Origin: Palsa-892 sp035555855
GTDB taxonomy: Bacteria; Pseudomonadota; Alphaproteobacteria; Rhizobiales; Xanthobacteraceae
Assembly (NCBI GenBank): GCA_035555855.1
Contig: DATMGD010000001.1
Location: forward strand, 1 to 38,557
Direction of reading: 5' to 3'
DNA: 38,557 nucleotides
Positions 7,033 to 14,360 of this stretch are shown piece after piece. The position numbers and the translations under genes were made by a program. The notes beneath the pieces are model-generated. The model did no database searches and was not told where the DNA came from. It was given only the letters and a program-made list of their open reading frames with translations. Numbering within the stretch: the stretch's first letter is position 1; each line of letters begins with the position of its first letter.

Positions 7033-8447
7033 TAGCGGTCCAGTATCCAGGTGTCTTTGGTGCCGCCGCCTTGGCTTGAGTTGACGACGAGCGAGCCTTC
7101 GTTGAGTGCGACGCGAGTAAGTCCGCCGGGCACGACGCGCACGCGGTCGCGGCCGTTCAGGATGTAAGGCCGCAGATCGACATGGCGCGGTGCAATGCCG
7201 CTTTCGACAAACGTGGGACAGGTGGAGAGTGCGAGCGTCGGCTGTGCGATGAAACCTTCCGGCTCGCGCATCAATTTGTTGCGAAAGAGTTCGATGGTTT
7301 CTTTCGTCGAAGCGGGGCCGACCATCATGCCGTAGCCGCCGGAGCCATGGACTTCCTTCACGACCAGTTCCGGCAGGCGCGAGAGCACTTCCTTGAGGTG
7401 CTCCGGCTCGCGGCAGCGCCATGTCGGCACGTTGGCGAGGAGCGGCTCCTCGCCGAGATAAAACCTCACAATCTCGGGCATGTAGCTGTAGACCGCCTTG
7501 TCGTCGGCAACACCGGTGCCGACGGCGTTGGCAATCGTCACTTGCCCGGCGTGATAGGCGCTCATCAAACCGGGCACGCCGAGGACGGAGTCCGGCTGGA
7601 AGACGAGCGGATCGAGGAAGTCGTCATCGACGCGGCGATAGATGACATCGACGCGCTTCGGCCCTTCGGTGGTGCGCATATAGACGGCATTCGATCTTAC
7701 GAAGAGGTCGCGGCCTTCGACGAGTTCGACGCCCATCTTGTCGGCAAGGAACGAGTGCTCGAAATAAGCAGAGTTGAAAATGCCGGGCGTGAGGATCACG
7801 ACCGTGGGATCGCCGGACGCCGAAAGCGGCGCGACGGATTTCAGTGTCGCCAGCAATTCGTCGGTGTAGTTCTCGACGGGAGCTACGGCATGGCGCGCGA
7901 ACAACTCGGGAAAGAGCCGCAGCATGATCTCTCGGTTCTCCAGCATGTAGGAGACGCCGGACGGCACGCGCGTATTGTCTTCGAGCACATGAAATTGATC
8001 TTCGCCGGTGCGCACGACGTCGATGCCGGCGATCTGCAAGTAGCTGTCGTGCGGCACCGGCTTGCCGTTCATCTCGGGGCGGAACACCGGGTTCTGATAG
8101 ACGAGATCCTCGGGCACGATGCCGGCGCGCAGGATTTCGCGCTTGGTGTAGACGTCGTGGATGTAAGCGTTCAGTGCCTTCACGCGCTGCGTCAGGCCGC
8201 GCGCGAGGAAAGCCCACTCTCTCGCGGTGAGAATGCGCGGGATGATGTCGAAGGGAATCAGCCGTTCGGTCGCTTCCGTTTCGCCATAGACCGCGAAGGT
8301 GATGCCCATGCGGCGGAAGATCGTTTCGGCTTCGCGGCGGCGATAATCGAGGACATCGGGCGGAACGCGCTTCAACCAGTCGGACAGCACCAGATACGCC
8401 GGACGCACCTGACCATTCGCTGCACGCATTTCGTCGAAGGCATCCAT
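7032..8447 (-). CDS. Circularly permuted ATP-grasp protein
   Basis: 471 residues of the circularly permuted ATP-grasp type 2 family (formerly DUF404/DUF407). This family is predicted to ligate carboxyl and amino groups, making peptide-like bonds at the cost of ATP. Recognisable parts are the N-terminal DEMRAANGQVRPAY and the DYRRREAETIFRRMGITFAVYG segment. The core follows with FHVLEDNTRVPSGVSYMLENR, then VVKEVHGSGGYGMMVGP (nucleotide-binding loop) and a C-terminal VNSSQGGGTKDTW. The start at 8447 is chosen because GGAG lies 5 bases upstream and family members begin near DAFDEM; an in-frame start at 8531 would add 28 unconserved residues. It is the first gene of the operon with alpha-E, transglutaminase and Anbu. 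Confidence 0.93.
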   Translation of the reverse strand: MDAFDEMRAANGQVRPAYLVLSDWLKRVPPDVLDYRRREAETIFRRMGITFAVYGETEATERLIPFDIIPRILTAREWAFLARGLTQRVKALNAYIHDVYTKREILRAGIVPEDLVYQNPVFRPEMNGKPVPHDSYLQIAGIDVVRTGEDQFHVLEDNTRVPSGVSYMLENREIMLRLFPELFARHAVAPVENYTDELLATLKSVAPLSASGDPTVVILTPGIFNSAYFEHSFLADKMGVELVEGRDLFVRSNAVYMRTTEGPKRVDVIYRRVDDDFLDPLVFQPDSVLGVPGLMSAYHAGQVTIANAVGTGVADDKAVYSYMPEIVRFYLGEEPLLANVPTWRCREPEHLKEVLSRLPELVVKEVHGSGGYGMMVGPASTKETIELFRNKLMREPEGFIAQPTLALSTCPTFVESGIAPRHVDLRPYILNGRDRVRVVPGGLTRVALNEGSLVVNSSQGGGTKDTWILDR

Positions 8448-8529
8448 CCACACTCCAGCCTGATCCGAGCAGTCTAACGATAAAGAGTGTGACACCTCAA
8501 ACGGTTCCTCAACAGTTCTTTGCCGAGCC

Positions 8530-8552
8530 AAAAAGCAGGCGAAAAACGCCTG
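8530..8552 (-). terminator. Terminator-like hairpin in the leader of the ATP-grasp/Anbu operon
   Basis: On the minus strand CAGGCG pairs with CGCCTG (8536-8541 with 8547-8552) around a five-base loop. One base after the stem comes a run of five T (complement of 8530-8534). It points towards the ATP-grasp gene, whose start is 83 bases further on. Because no minus-strand gene lies upstream, it would act on a transcript starting between about 8553 and 8613, as an attenuator or the end of a short leader RNA. Confidence 0.5.
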
Positions 8553-8613
8553 TGCTGCCCAAGTTTTGGTCGCGCGATCCCGGCGCTATACTGCATCAAC
8601 AAGGAGCGCCAGA

Positions 8614-9372
8614 ATGGCCGAAGCGAGCACAACCGTCACCGCCGCGATTTTGGTGATCGGCGACGAAATTCTCTCCGGGAGAACCAAGGACAAGAATATC
8701 GGTTATATCGCCGAGTATCTCACCAATATCGGCATCGACCTGAAAGAAGTGCGCGTCGTCTCGGATGACGAGAAGGAGATCGTCGATGCGCTGAACGCGC
8801 TCCGTCATCGCTACAAATATGTTTTCACGACCGGCGGCATCGGGCCGACACATGACGACATCACCGCCGACTCGGTGGCGAAGGCGTTCGGCGTTACGAT
8901 CGGTCATCACCCGGAAGCCGTGGCGATTATCGAGCGGCGCGCGAAGGAGCGGGGATTAGAACTCAACGAGGCGCGCCTGCGCATGGCGCGCATTCCCGAT
9001 AGCGCGACGCTGATCGAGAACAAGGTTTCCGGCGCGCCGGGCTTTCGCATCGGCAATGTGATCGTGATGGCGGGCGTGCCGGCGATCATGCAGGCGATGC
9101 TCGATGCCGTCGCACCAACGCTCGAAACCGGCGCGAAGATGCATTCGATTTCGATCAATACCGGACTCAAGGAAGGCGACATCGGCACCGAGCTTGGCGA
9201 GATCGCGAAGGCGCATCCCGGCACGATGATCGGCAGCTATCCGTTCTTCGACGAGAAGCTCGGACCGAACACAAACGTCGTCGTGCGCTCGCGCGATACT
9301 GCGCTGTTGCGCGCAGCGGCCGATGCAGTCGAGGCGATGGTCGCGCGCGTGAAGAAGGCGCTCGCGGCATAA
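8614..9372 (+). CDS. CinA N-terminal-like molybdopterin-binding domain protein
   Basis: 252 residues with a single MoCF-biosynthesis (molybdopterin-binding) domain related to the N-terminal half of CinA. It shows GDEILSG (16-22) and TTGGIGPTHDD (72-82), followed by a conserved MAGVP segment and a C-terminal extension. The CinA C-terminal nicotinamide-nucleotide amidase domain is absent, as in many alphaproteobacterial homologues. The fold can carry a nucleotide pyrophosphatase activity in CinA; the substrate here is unknown. The start at 8614 is chosen for AAGGAG (8601-8606), seven bases upstream. A TATACT at 8587-8592 could be a -10 box but would leave a very short leader. Confidence 0.9.
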   Translation: MAEASTTVTAAILVIGDEILSGRTKDKNIGYIAEYLTNIGIDLKEVRVVSDDEKEIVDALNALRHRYKYVFTTGGIGPTHDDITADSVAKAFGVTIGHHPEAVAIIERRAKERGLELNEARLRMARIPDSATLIENKVSGAPGFRIGNVIVMAGVPAIMQAMLDAVAPTLETGAKMHSISINTGLKEGDIGTELGEIAKAHPGTMIGSYPFFDEKLGPNTNVVVRSRDTALLRAAADAVEAMVARVKKALAA

Positions 9373-9389
9373 GCCGCGCAATTTTTTTT
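9363..9389 (+). terminator. Terminator of the CinA-like gene
   Basis: CGCGGC (9363-9368) pairs with GCCGCG (9373-9378) around ATAA, followed after three bases by eight T (9382-9389). The stem overlaps the stop codon. Confidence 0.7.
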
Positions 9390-9584
9390 GTAACGGAACT
9401 TTCCCGAAAATTTTCGCAAAACGTCGAAAGATCGCGCCGCTCAAGAGAGAAACCTCAAGGTGCGGTGGCGAACTGATGGCAAAGCTTCGGCAAATGAGGC
9501 GGTGCCCGGAACATTTCAGCGGCTCTCCGAATTGAAGGTTCGAGACTAGCTCCCCGGTCTCACCCCCAACACAGGAGTTCAATC

Positions 9585-9755
9585 ATGGGTCAGGATCACA
9601 AGAACCAACAGAATCAGCAGGGCGGCCAAGGCGGCCAGCAGGGTGGCCAAGGCCAGCAGGGCGGTCAGCATCAGCAGGGCACGCCGAAGCCCGGCCAGGG
9701 CGGCCAGCAGGGCGGCGGTCAGCAGGGCGGCGGCCAGCAGAATCCGCAGCGCTGA
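9585..9755 (+). CDS. 56-residue Gly/Gln-rich low-complexity protein
   Basis: A very small gene with a good ribosome binding site (AGGAG at 9572-9576), an ATG start, and a perfect terminator 12 bases after its stop. The product starts MGQDHKNQQNQQ, then is almost only Gly and Gln in GGQ and GQQ repeats, broken by TPKPGQ, ending NPQR. It has no Cys, no Trp and no hydrophobic residues, so it must be soluble and disordered. Its own terminator and upstream gap of 212 bases suggest a single-gene transcript. Similar short disordered stress proteins (Gly-rich hydrophilins, KGG type) exist, but no true homology was recognised. Expression is inferred from the flanking signals. Confidence 0.75.
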   Translation: MGQDHKNQQNQQGGQGGQQGGQGQQGGQHQQGTPKPGQGGQQGGGQQGGGQQNPQR

Positions 9756-9767
9756 TTTTTAATGAGG

Positions 9768-9797
9768 CTCCGCCGCGAAAGCGGCGGAGTTTTTTTT
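9768..9797 (+). terminator. Strong Rho-independent terminator of the Gly/Gln-rich gene
   Basis: CTCCGCCGC (9768-9776), tetraloop GAAA, GCGGCGGAG (9781-9789), then eight T (9790-9797). A textbook intrinsic terminator. Confidence 0.92.
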
Positions 9798-9826
9798 ATG
9801 GCGGATTGAAACCTTAAAAACATGCA

Positions 9827-9884
9827 GGACGGGCCTCGATGCACGTCCGGATATCGTTCTTACTCGCGGCATCGAGGCCGTTTT
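9827..9884. repeat. Long inverted repeat with two mutually exclusive stems
   Basis: GGCCTCGATGC (9832-9842) is repeated inverted and perfectly as GCATCGAGGCC (9869-9879) with 26 bases between, followed by GTTTT. A competing 5-bp stem, GGACG (9827-9831) with CGTCC (9844-9848), would use part of the same sequence. It lies between the Gly/Gln-rich gene and tRNA-Leu and belongs to no gene. Confidence 0.55.
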
Positions 9885-9992
9885 CCCCGGATTTTATTAC
9901 TGATGGCGAACTTGCCGGTTCATAGACCGGCGGGTATTCGCTGTCTCGCTTGCGGCTGAGCGGCGAGGCCGTCTAGTTTGCCGCGGTCACGT

Positions 9993-10080
9993 GCGGACGT
10001 GGCGGAATGGTATACGCAAAAGACTTAAAATCTTTCCCCGAGCAATCGGGTTGTGGGTTCGAGTCCCACCGTCCGCACCA
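9993..10080 (+). tRNA. tRNA-Leu (anticodon UAA)
   Basis: 88 bases including an encoded CCA. The acceptor stem GCGGACG (9993-9999) pairs with CGTCCGC (10070-10076). The anticodon stem AAAGA/TCTTT encloses the loop CTTAAAA with anticodon TAA at 10026-10028. A long variable arm (CCCCGAGCAATCGGG region) marks it as a class II leucine tRNA, and GGTTCGAGTCC is the T arm. Confidence 0.97.
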
Positions 10081-10103
10081 CTCTCCAGACGAAAACCGAA
10101 AAG

Positions 10104-10595
10104 CTAGTGCGCGGCCCGCGGCGCGCGTTTGCCGGCCGGCACGGTGATGCCTTGCGGAATGGCGAGCAGTTCGCGGAGCGGGGTCCGGGGCTTGGCGAGA
10201 TCCGCAAGCGTGTAGCTGTCGAGCACTTCGAGAAAACTGTCGCGTGCCTTGTCGAGCGCGCGCTGCAACACGCAGCAGCGTTGGATCGCGCAGACGTCGT
10301 CGCTGACTTCGCCTTCGGCGAGGCAGGGGACGAGCGCCATGTCGGGCTCGGTGTGACGAACGACCTTGCCGAGAACGATCGCGCTCGCTGGCCTCGCGAG
10401 CCGCAGGCCGCCGCTGCGGCCGCGCACCGTTTCGACATAGCCCGCGACGCCGAGCTGATGGGCGACCTTCATCAAATGGTTCTTGGAGATGCCGTACTGG
10501 CGCGCGACCTCGGCGATGGTCGCAAGGCCGTCTTCCTTCAACGCCAAATAGATCAGCAGCCGAAGCGAATAGTCGGTGTAGATCGTCAGGCGCAA
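10104..10595 (-). CDS. nsrR: Rrf2-family regulator, NsrR-type nitric oxide sensor
   Basis: 163 residues of the Rrf2 family closely resembling NsrR, the [2Fe-2S] or [4Fe-4S] repressor that releases DNA when NO attacks its cluster. The N-terminal winged helix reads RLTIYTDYSLRLLIYLAL, then ATIAEVARQYGISKNHLMKV and YVETVRGRSGGLRLA. The cluster-binding region has cysteines in PCLAEGEVSDDVCAIQRCC. The start is taken as the TTG at 10595, because GGGGGA lies six bases before it and the family begins M-RLT; a GTG at 10610 is the alternative. It is divergent from a small membrane gene and a DUF1971 gene, with an NsrR-like dyad between. Confidence 0.85.
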   Translation of the reverse strand: MRLTIYTDYSLRLLIYLALKEDGLATIAEVARQYGISKNHLMKVAHQLGVAGYVETVRGRSGGLRLARPASAIVLGKVVRHTEPDMALVPCLAEGEVSDDVCAIQRCCVLQRALDKARDSFLEVLDSYTLADLAKPRTPLRELLAIPQGITVPAGKRAPRAAH

Positions 10596-10626
10596 ATTGC
10601 GTCCCCCCACTTACGTCGGATGCAAA

Positions 10627-10649
10627 AAGATGTATTCGATATATTGCTT
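10627..10649. promoter_or_regulatory. Candidate NsrR operator
   Basis: AAGATGTATT (10627-10636) matches the known NsrR half-site AAGATGCATTT closely. The inverted right half (10639-10649) is degenerate (6 of 10 matching the left). It sits between the divergent nsrR-like gene and the small membrane / DUF1971 operon, about 30 bases from the regulator start. Confidence 0.55.
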
Positions 10650-10698
10650 TTTAGCAAGCCCCCGGTAGAGTGCGCCGATCGTGATCGGGAGACCGACG

Positions 10699-10875
10699 AT
10701 GAGCTATGTCACCTCGCTTGGAAAGAACGCCGCATGGGTTTTCCTGTGGCCGGGCAACAAGGCTTGCGATGCGCTCGGCATGGAGGAAGCGGATTTTCGC
10801 GATCTTGTCCGGATGCTGGTCAACTCGCTGGTCTGGACGACGATCGGCGTCATCATCGTCGCGCTGACGGCTTGA
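10699..10875 (+). CDS. Small single-pass membrane protein in the NsrR/DUF1971 operon
   Basis: 58 residues starting MSYVTSLGKN, with a C-terminal hydrophobic helix (about residues 40-57, VNSLVWTTIGVIIVALTA). The middle is short and amphipathic, with a Cys in GNKACDALGMEEADF. The ATG at 10699 has GGGAGA six bases upstream and is preferred over the GTG at 10681. No family was recognised. The stop codon is four bases before the DUF1971 start, so the two are surely co-transcribed, probably under the NsrR-type regulator on the other side. Confidence 0.75.
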   Translation: MSYVTSLGKNAAWVFLWPGNKACDALGMEEADFRDLVRMLVNSLVWTTIGVIIVALTA

Positions 10876-10879
10876 TGCG

Positions 10880-11209
10880 ATGAATGCCGGGGTCGCTCAT
10901 CCACGTGGTGAATGGCGATCCGTGCCGCACGACGTGGTGCCTTACAAGCGAACCGCAGTCTTTACCGAAACCACCATTCCTGCCGCGCTGATGCACGAAC
11001 ATCGGACGGCGGCAGGCGTCTGGGCGTTGCTGCATGTAATCGAGGGGCGGCTGTTATATCGGATCAGCGGCCCTGAAGGCTCCGAGCGCGAAATCGGAGC
11101 GGGCGAGCGTCCTGGCGTGATCGAGCCCGAGCGGCTGCATGAGGTGAGGCCGCTCGGGCCGGTCCAGTTCTATGTCGAATTCCACCGGCGGCCCGATCCG
11201 AATAAATGA
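10880..11209 (+). CDS. DUF1971 (YeaR-like) cupin-type protein
   Basis: 109 residues of the DUF1971 / TehB-like family, a small beta-barrel related to E. coli YeaR. The conserved pattern is VVPYKRTAVFTETTIPAALMHEHRTAAGVWALLHVIEGRLLYRI, followed by GVIEPERLHEVRPLGPVQFYVEFHR. His residues in HEH and LHEV could bind a metal as in cupins (inference). In E. coli yeaR belongs to the NsrR and NarL regulon and is induced by nitrate and NO. The linkage here with an NsrR-type regulator and operator supports the same role, though the biochemical activity is unknown. Confidence 0.85.
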   Translation: MNAGVAHPRGEWRSVPHDVVPYKRTAVFTETTIPAALMHEHRTAAGVWALLHVIEGRLLYRISGPEGSEREIGAGERPGVIEPERLHEVRPLGPVQFYVEFHRRPDPNK

Positions 11210-11346
11210 GCGCCGATTTCCGGTAATTCAGTACGCCTGAAACGTATTTCGCCGAAAATTTCCATGTCTGCGCGTGTTGAAATACACATCCTCGCGGTGG
11301 CGCGCCGCTATGCTTTGCCGTCAGATTGTTCGCTGGAGGCTAAGTC

Positions 11347-13821
11347 ATGCTGAGCCGTGCACGCGCTTTTTCGCGCGCCTTTGGGTTCGCTTTTTTGCTG
11401 ATCGGTTGCGGCCTTCTGGCCGGGTGCAATTCTGAAACCGCCGACAACGGTGTTTTCAATTCCGCCAAGCTGCCGCGTGTTGCGGGTGCCAAAGAAATCA
11501 CGGCAAGCCCGGCGGTCACGATTTTCACATCACCTACTTCAGTCGCGCAGACGGCGGATGCAGTGGACAAGGCGCTGACCGAAGCGGGCTGGCAGAAATA
11601 CAACGTCGCGAGCGCGGCGCGCGCCGGGGACGCGAACATGCGCACGATGACGCTCAAGAAAGGCACGCAAGCTGTGAACGTGTTCATCACCGTCGCGCCG
11701 GCGCAGGGCAATGCCACCAGCGTGCAATACGCGGCGCTGCCGCTAAAGACCGAACTGCCGTTCGCGAAGGATGCGACGGAGATCGAATATTCGCCAGACC
11801 GCCCGCAGCTTTCGCTCGTCACGGCGCAGCCCGCGAAGGATGCACTGGAATTCTATCGCAAGGAACTGGGCGATCGCGGCTGGGCGTTGTGGTCGGCGAA
11901 GACCGGCACGAAGCAGGCGGCGGGCGGTGCGCCCGGCGTCATGCACCGGCGCGGCGCTTACGCCGAATATGTCAACGACAAGGAACCTTCGGTTGTCATG
12001 GTGCTGACGGCGCTCGATGCCGGGGCGGGCAAGACGCGGCTTGAGATTAAGCAATGGCCGATCGCGACGCTGAAAACCGGGCGCGCCGTGCCGCCCGCGC
12101 CGCAGATCGACGTCATGCAGGCCCCGAAGCTCGCGGGCGCGGAAGCGGACTCGGCACACGCAACGAAGGACGACGTTCGCTACTATGTTGCGATGCCGGT
12201 CGATGAAACGTCGGCGGCGGTCGCCAAGCTCCTCGCCGGCGAAGGCTGGCAGCGGTATTCCTCGCCGACGGAAAAGCCGAGCGCGACCCTGATGTTCTTC
12301 AAGAAGGGGCCGCAAGGTCTTGTCGTTTCGCTCACGCAGCGCATGGGCCAGCCGTCGCAATCCTCCGTCAATTACCGGCCGAACTGGATTTATGTCGATG
12401 CGCCGCTGGCGGACGATGCGGCGGAGATCGTCTTCGACGACCGCAGGCCGTATCTGAATTACGTCACGGCGAGCAATGCCGATACGCTGGCGGATTTCTA
12501 TCTGCGCGAGCTTGGCGCTGCGGGCTGGGTGCCGCTCACTGACGCCGAAGCGGCGGCGCATTGGCCGGGCGCGAAGCTGGAGGGCAAAACGTATTTTGTC
12601 CGCGAGAAGCAGAAGCCGATCCTGCTCTCGATGCAGCCGCGCGACGGAAGAACGAATGTCGAAATTCGCGTCGCGGCCTTCGCGCAGCCGCAGGCGCTCG
12701 ATGCAGGCGACGACATCTTCGGCCTGCCGCGTCCGAAGCAGGCATGGACGGCAGGCGGCACCGGCGGCAGCGTGAAGAAGGAAATGCACGCGATGGTGCC
12801 GGCCGAGGTTGCGACAGTGCTCGCGTTCTATCGCAATGCGCTGTCGTCGCGGAACTGGAAAGAGGAGAGCGACGGTGCTGCCGTGACGGCGGATCACGTG
12901 AAGCTCAACTTCACTTCGCCGGAAGGCCCGGCAACGCTCGAGATCGGCCGCAACTATGATTTTGCGCAGGTCAATCTCGTGCAGCAAATGACGAAACCGG
13001 CGGCCGCCGCAGCGCCTGCTGCGCCCGCGGCGCAGGACAATTCCATCGACGCGATGATGCGGCAGGCGCAGCAGATGATGCGTGATGCCGGCGTGCCGCC
13101 GATGAACGCGGCGCCGCCCGCCGCGAACTCGAATTCCATGGAGCAACTGCGGGCGCTGGCGGACGCAGCCAAGAAGGCGCAAGCGGAATCCGAAAAAATG
13201 ACGGATGCCGTTTCGCCCGCGGCGAGCGCCGACGATCTCGCCGTCGAGGATAAGAACGGCCTGCCGCTGCCGAAGCGGCACACCATGAGCGTCGTCGACA
13301 AGTCGCCGTTCCGGCGCTCGCTCAATGCAAACATCCCGCTCGGTTTCTCTGATGTGCTCGGCTTCTATCGCCGCGAACTCGGTAAGCTGAACTGGAAGGA
13401 AAACGCGGGCGCTTCGGTCGCGGCTGAAAGCGCATCGATCGCGTACGCTTCGCCGGAAGGCCCGGCGGCGCTAAAGCTGGGCCGCAAGGGTGGCGAGACG
13501 ACGGTGAGTCTCATTGTCCGCCATCCTGCGGAAGCCGAGAAGGCAGGTGTTGCGCCCAAACCCGGTCAGGCGCGGCTCCTCGTCACCAATCCGAACGACA
13601 AGGAAGCAACGCTCACCGTCGGCCGGCAGACCGTTAAGGCGGCGGCGAACTCCGGCACCAACGGGCCGGGCGTCATGCTCGACGTTGCGCCGGGCCGCCA
13701 CAAGGTCTCGGTCAAGCTCGCGGGTCAGACGAGCGGTGAGGACGAGATCGAGGTCGGTGCAGATGAAAGCTGGGGGCTGTTGATCGGCCCCGGCGGTGTG
13801 CTGCCGGTGCAGGTATATTGA
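11347..13821 (+). CDS. Large outer-membrane-type lipoprotein with repeated modules
   Basis: 824 residues. A signal peptide ends in the lipobox LLAGC with Cys27 as the lipidated residue; Asn28 after it does not signal inner-membrane retention, so outer-membrane anchoring is likely. The body appears to be internally duplicated. Module A (about 45-133, containing EAGWQKY) and module B (about 140-236, ALEFYRKELGDRGW) recur as A' (about 275-352, GEGWQRY) and B' (about 356-449, LADFYLRELGAAGW). Then come two shorter copies, C (about 475-547, VLAFYRNALSSRNWKEE) and C' (about 655-728, VLGFYRRELGKLNWKEN), separated by a disordered Ala/Pro and Met/Gln-rich linker. The last 80 residues look like a beta domain. 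No enzyme motif was found. GGAGG lies eight bases before the ATG. Function unknown; a cell-envelope structural or binding role is the simplest guess. Confidence 0.85.
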   Translation: MLSRARAFSRAFGFAFLLIGCGLLAGCNSETADNGVFNSAKLPRVAGAKEITASPAVTIFTSPTSVAQTADAVDKALTEAGWQKYNVASAARAGDANMRTMTLKKGTQAVNVFITVAPAQGNATSVQYAALPLKTELPFAKDATEIEYSPDRPQLSLVTAQPAKDALEFYRKELGDRGWALWSAKTGTKQAAGGAPGVMHRRGAYAEYVNDKEPSVVMVLTALDAGAGKTRLEIKQWPIATLKTGRAVPPAPQIDVMQAPKLAGAEADSAHATKDDVRYYVAMPVDETSAAVAKLLAGEGWQRYSSPTEKPSATLMFFKKGPQGLVVSLTQRMGQPSQSSVNYRPNWIYVDAPLADDAAEIVFDDRRPYLNYVTASNADTLADFYLRELGAAGWVPLTDAEAAAHWPGAKLEGKTYFVREKQKPILLSMQPRDGRTNVEIRVAAFAQPQALDAGDDIFGLPRPKQAWTAGGTGGSVKKEMHAMVPAEVATVLAFYRNALSSRNWKEESDGAAVTADHVKLNFTSPEGPATLEIGRNYDFAQVNLVQQMTKPAAAAAPAAPAAQDNSIDAMMRQAQQMMRDAGVPPMNAAPPAANSNSMEQLRALADAAKKAQAESEKMTDAVSPAASADDLAVEDKNGLPLPKRHTMSVVDKSPFRRSLNANIPLGFSDVLGFYRRELGKLNWKENAGASVAAESASIAYASPEGPAALKLGRKGGETTVSLIVRHPAEAEKAGVAPKPGQARLLVTNPNDKEATLTVGRQTVKAAANSGTNGPGVMLDVAPGRHKVSVKLAGQTSGEDEIEVGADESWGLLIGPGGVLPVQVY

Positions 13822-13836
13822 GCGAGGAATATTCGT

Positions 13837-14256
13837 TCAGTCGAAATTTCTGCTCGAACGCATCTTCTTGATCTCGCCGCGCCGGTTTTTCGAATCGAGG
13901 CGGCGCTTCTTCGAGGCCTTCGTGGGTTTTGTCGCGCGGCGCGGCGGCGGCGGGTTGGCCGCTTCGACGATCATCTCGATCAATCGCGCGCGGGCGTCGT
14001 CGCGGTTCATTTCCTGGCTGCGGTGGCGGTTGGCGGTGATGACGATGACGCCCTCGTTGGTGAGGCGGCTGCCGGCGAGGCGCTGGAGACGGATCGCCAC
14101 ATCGTTCGGCAGCGAGCGCGAGCCGCGGGCATCGAAGCGAAGCTGCACCGCCGACGAGACCTTGTTCACGTTCTGGCCCCCGGGGCCGGACGCGCGAATG
14201 AAGCTTTCTTGCAGCTCACTTTCGTCGAGATGAATGCGATCGGTCACTCGAATCAT
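13837..14256 (-). CDS. arfB: ArfB (YaeJ) ribosome-rescue peptidyl-tRNA hydrolase
   Basis: 139 residues. The release-factor-like catalytic loop GPGGQNVNK has the GGQ at 26-28, which hydrolyses peptidyl-tRNA on stalled ribosomes. The long basic C-terminal tail (RRATKPTKASKKRRLDSKNRRGEIKKMR) is the part that enters the empty mRNA channel and is characteristic of ArfB, as opposed to RF1/RF2, which are far longer. It converges on the lipoprotein gene with 15 bases between stop codons and is divergent from the phosphate-uptake operon. Confidence 0.95.
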   Translation of the reverse strand: MIRVTDRIHLDESELQESFIRASGPGGQNVNKVSSAVQLRFDARGSRSLPNDVAIRLQRLAGSRLTNEGVIVITANRHRSQEMNRDDARARLIEMIVEAANPPPPRRATKPTKASKKRRLDSKNRRGEIKKMRSSRNFD

Positions 14257-14360
14257 TAGAATTTTCCGCGAAAGCCTTGAAACTACATAAAAACGTCCTG
14301 GGGGCGGCGAAACAGAAAGGTTCGACTCTCGTAGCTCGTGCGATTAGGTTCCCGGCCATT

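Noticed and set aside
7182..8477. Plus-strand open frame of 431 residues
   Set aside because: Antisense to the ATP-grasp gene, with no ribosome binding site or domain.
8564..8592. TATACT with a weak TTTTGG as promoter of the CinA-like gene
   Set aside because: The -35 match is poor and the implied leader would be only about 15 bases long.
9395..9512. GGAAC boxes at 9395 and 9508 as EcfG promoters for the Gly/Gln-rich gene
   Set aside because: Neither has CGTT (or GTT) at 16-17 bases, so they were not called although stress control of that gene would be plausible.
11743..13281. Minus-strand open frame of 512 residues
   Set aside because: Antisense to the modular lipoprotein and extremely Arg-rich.
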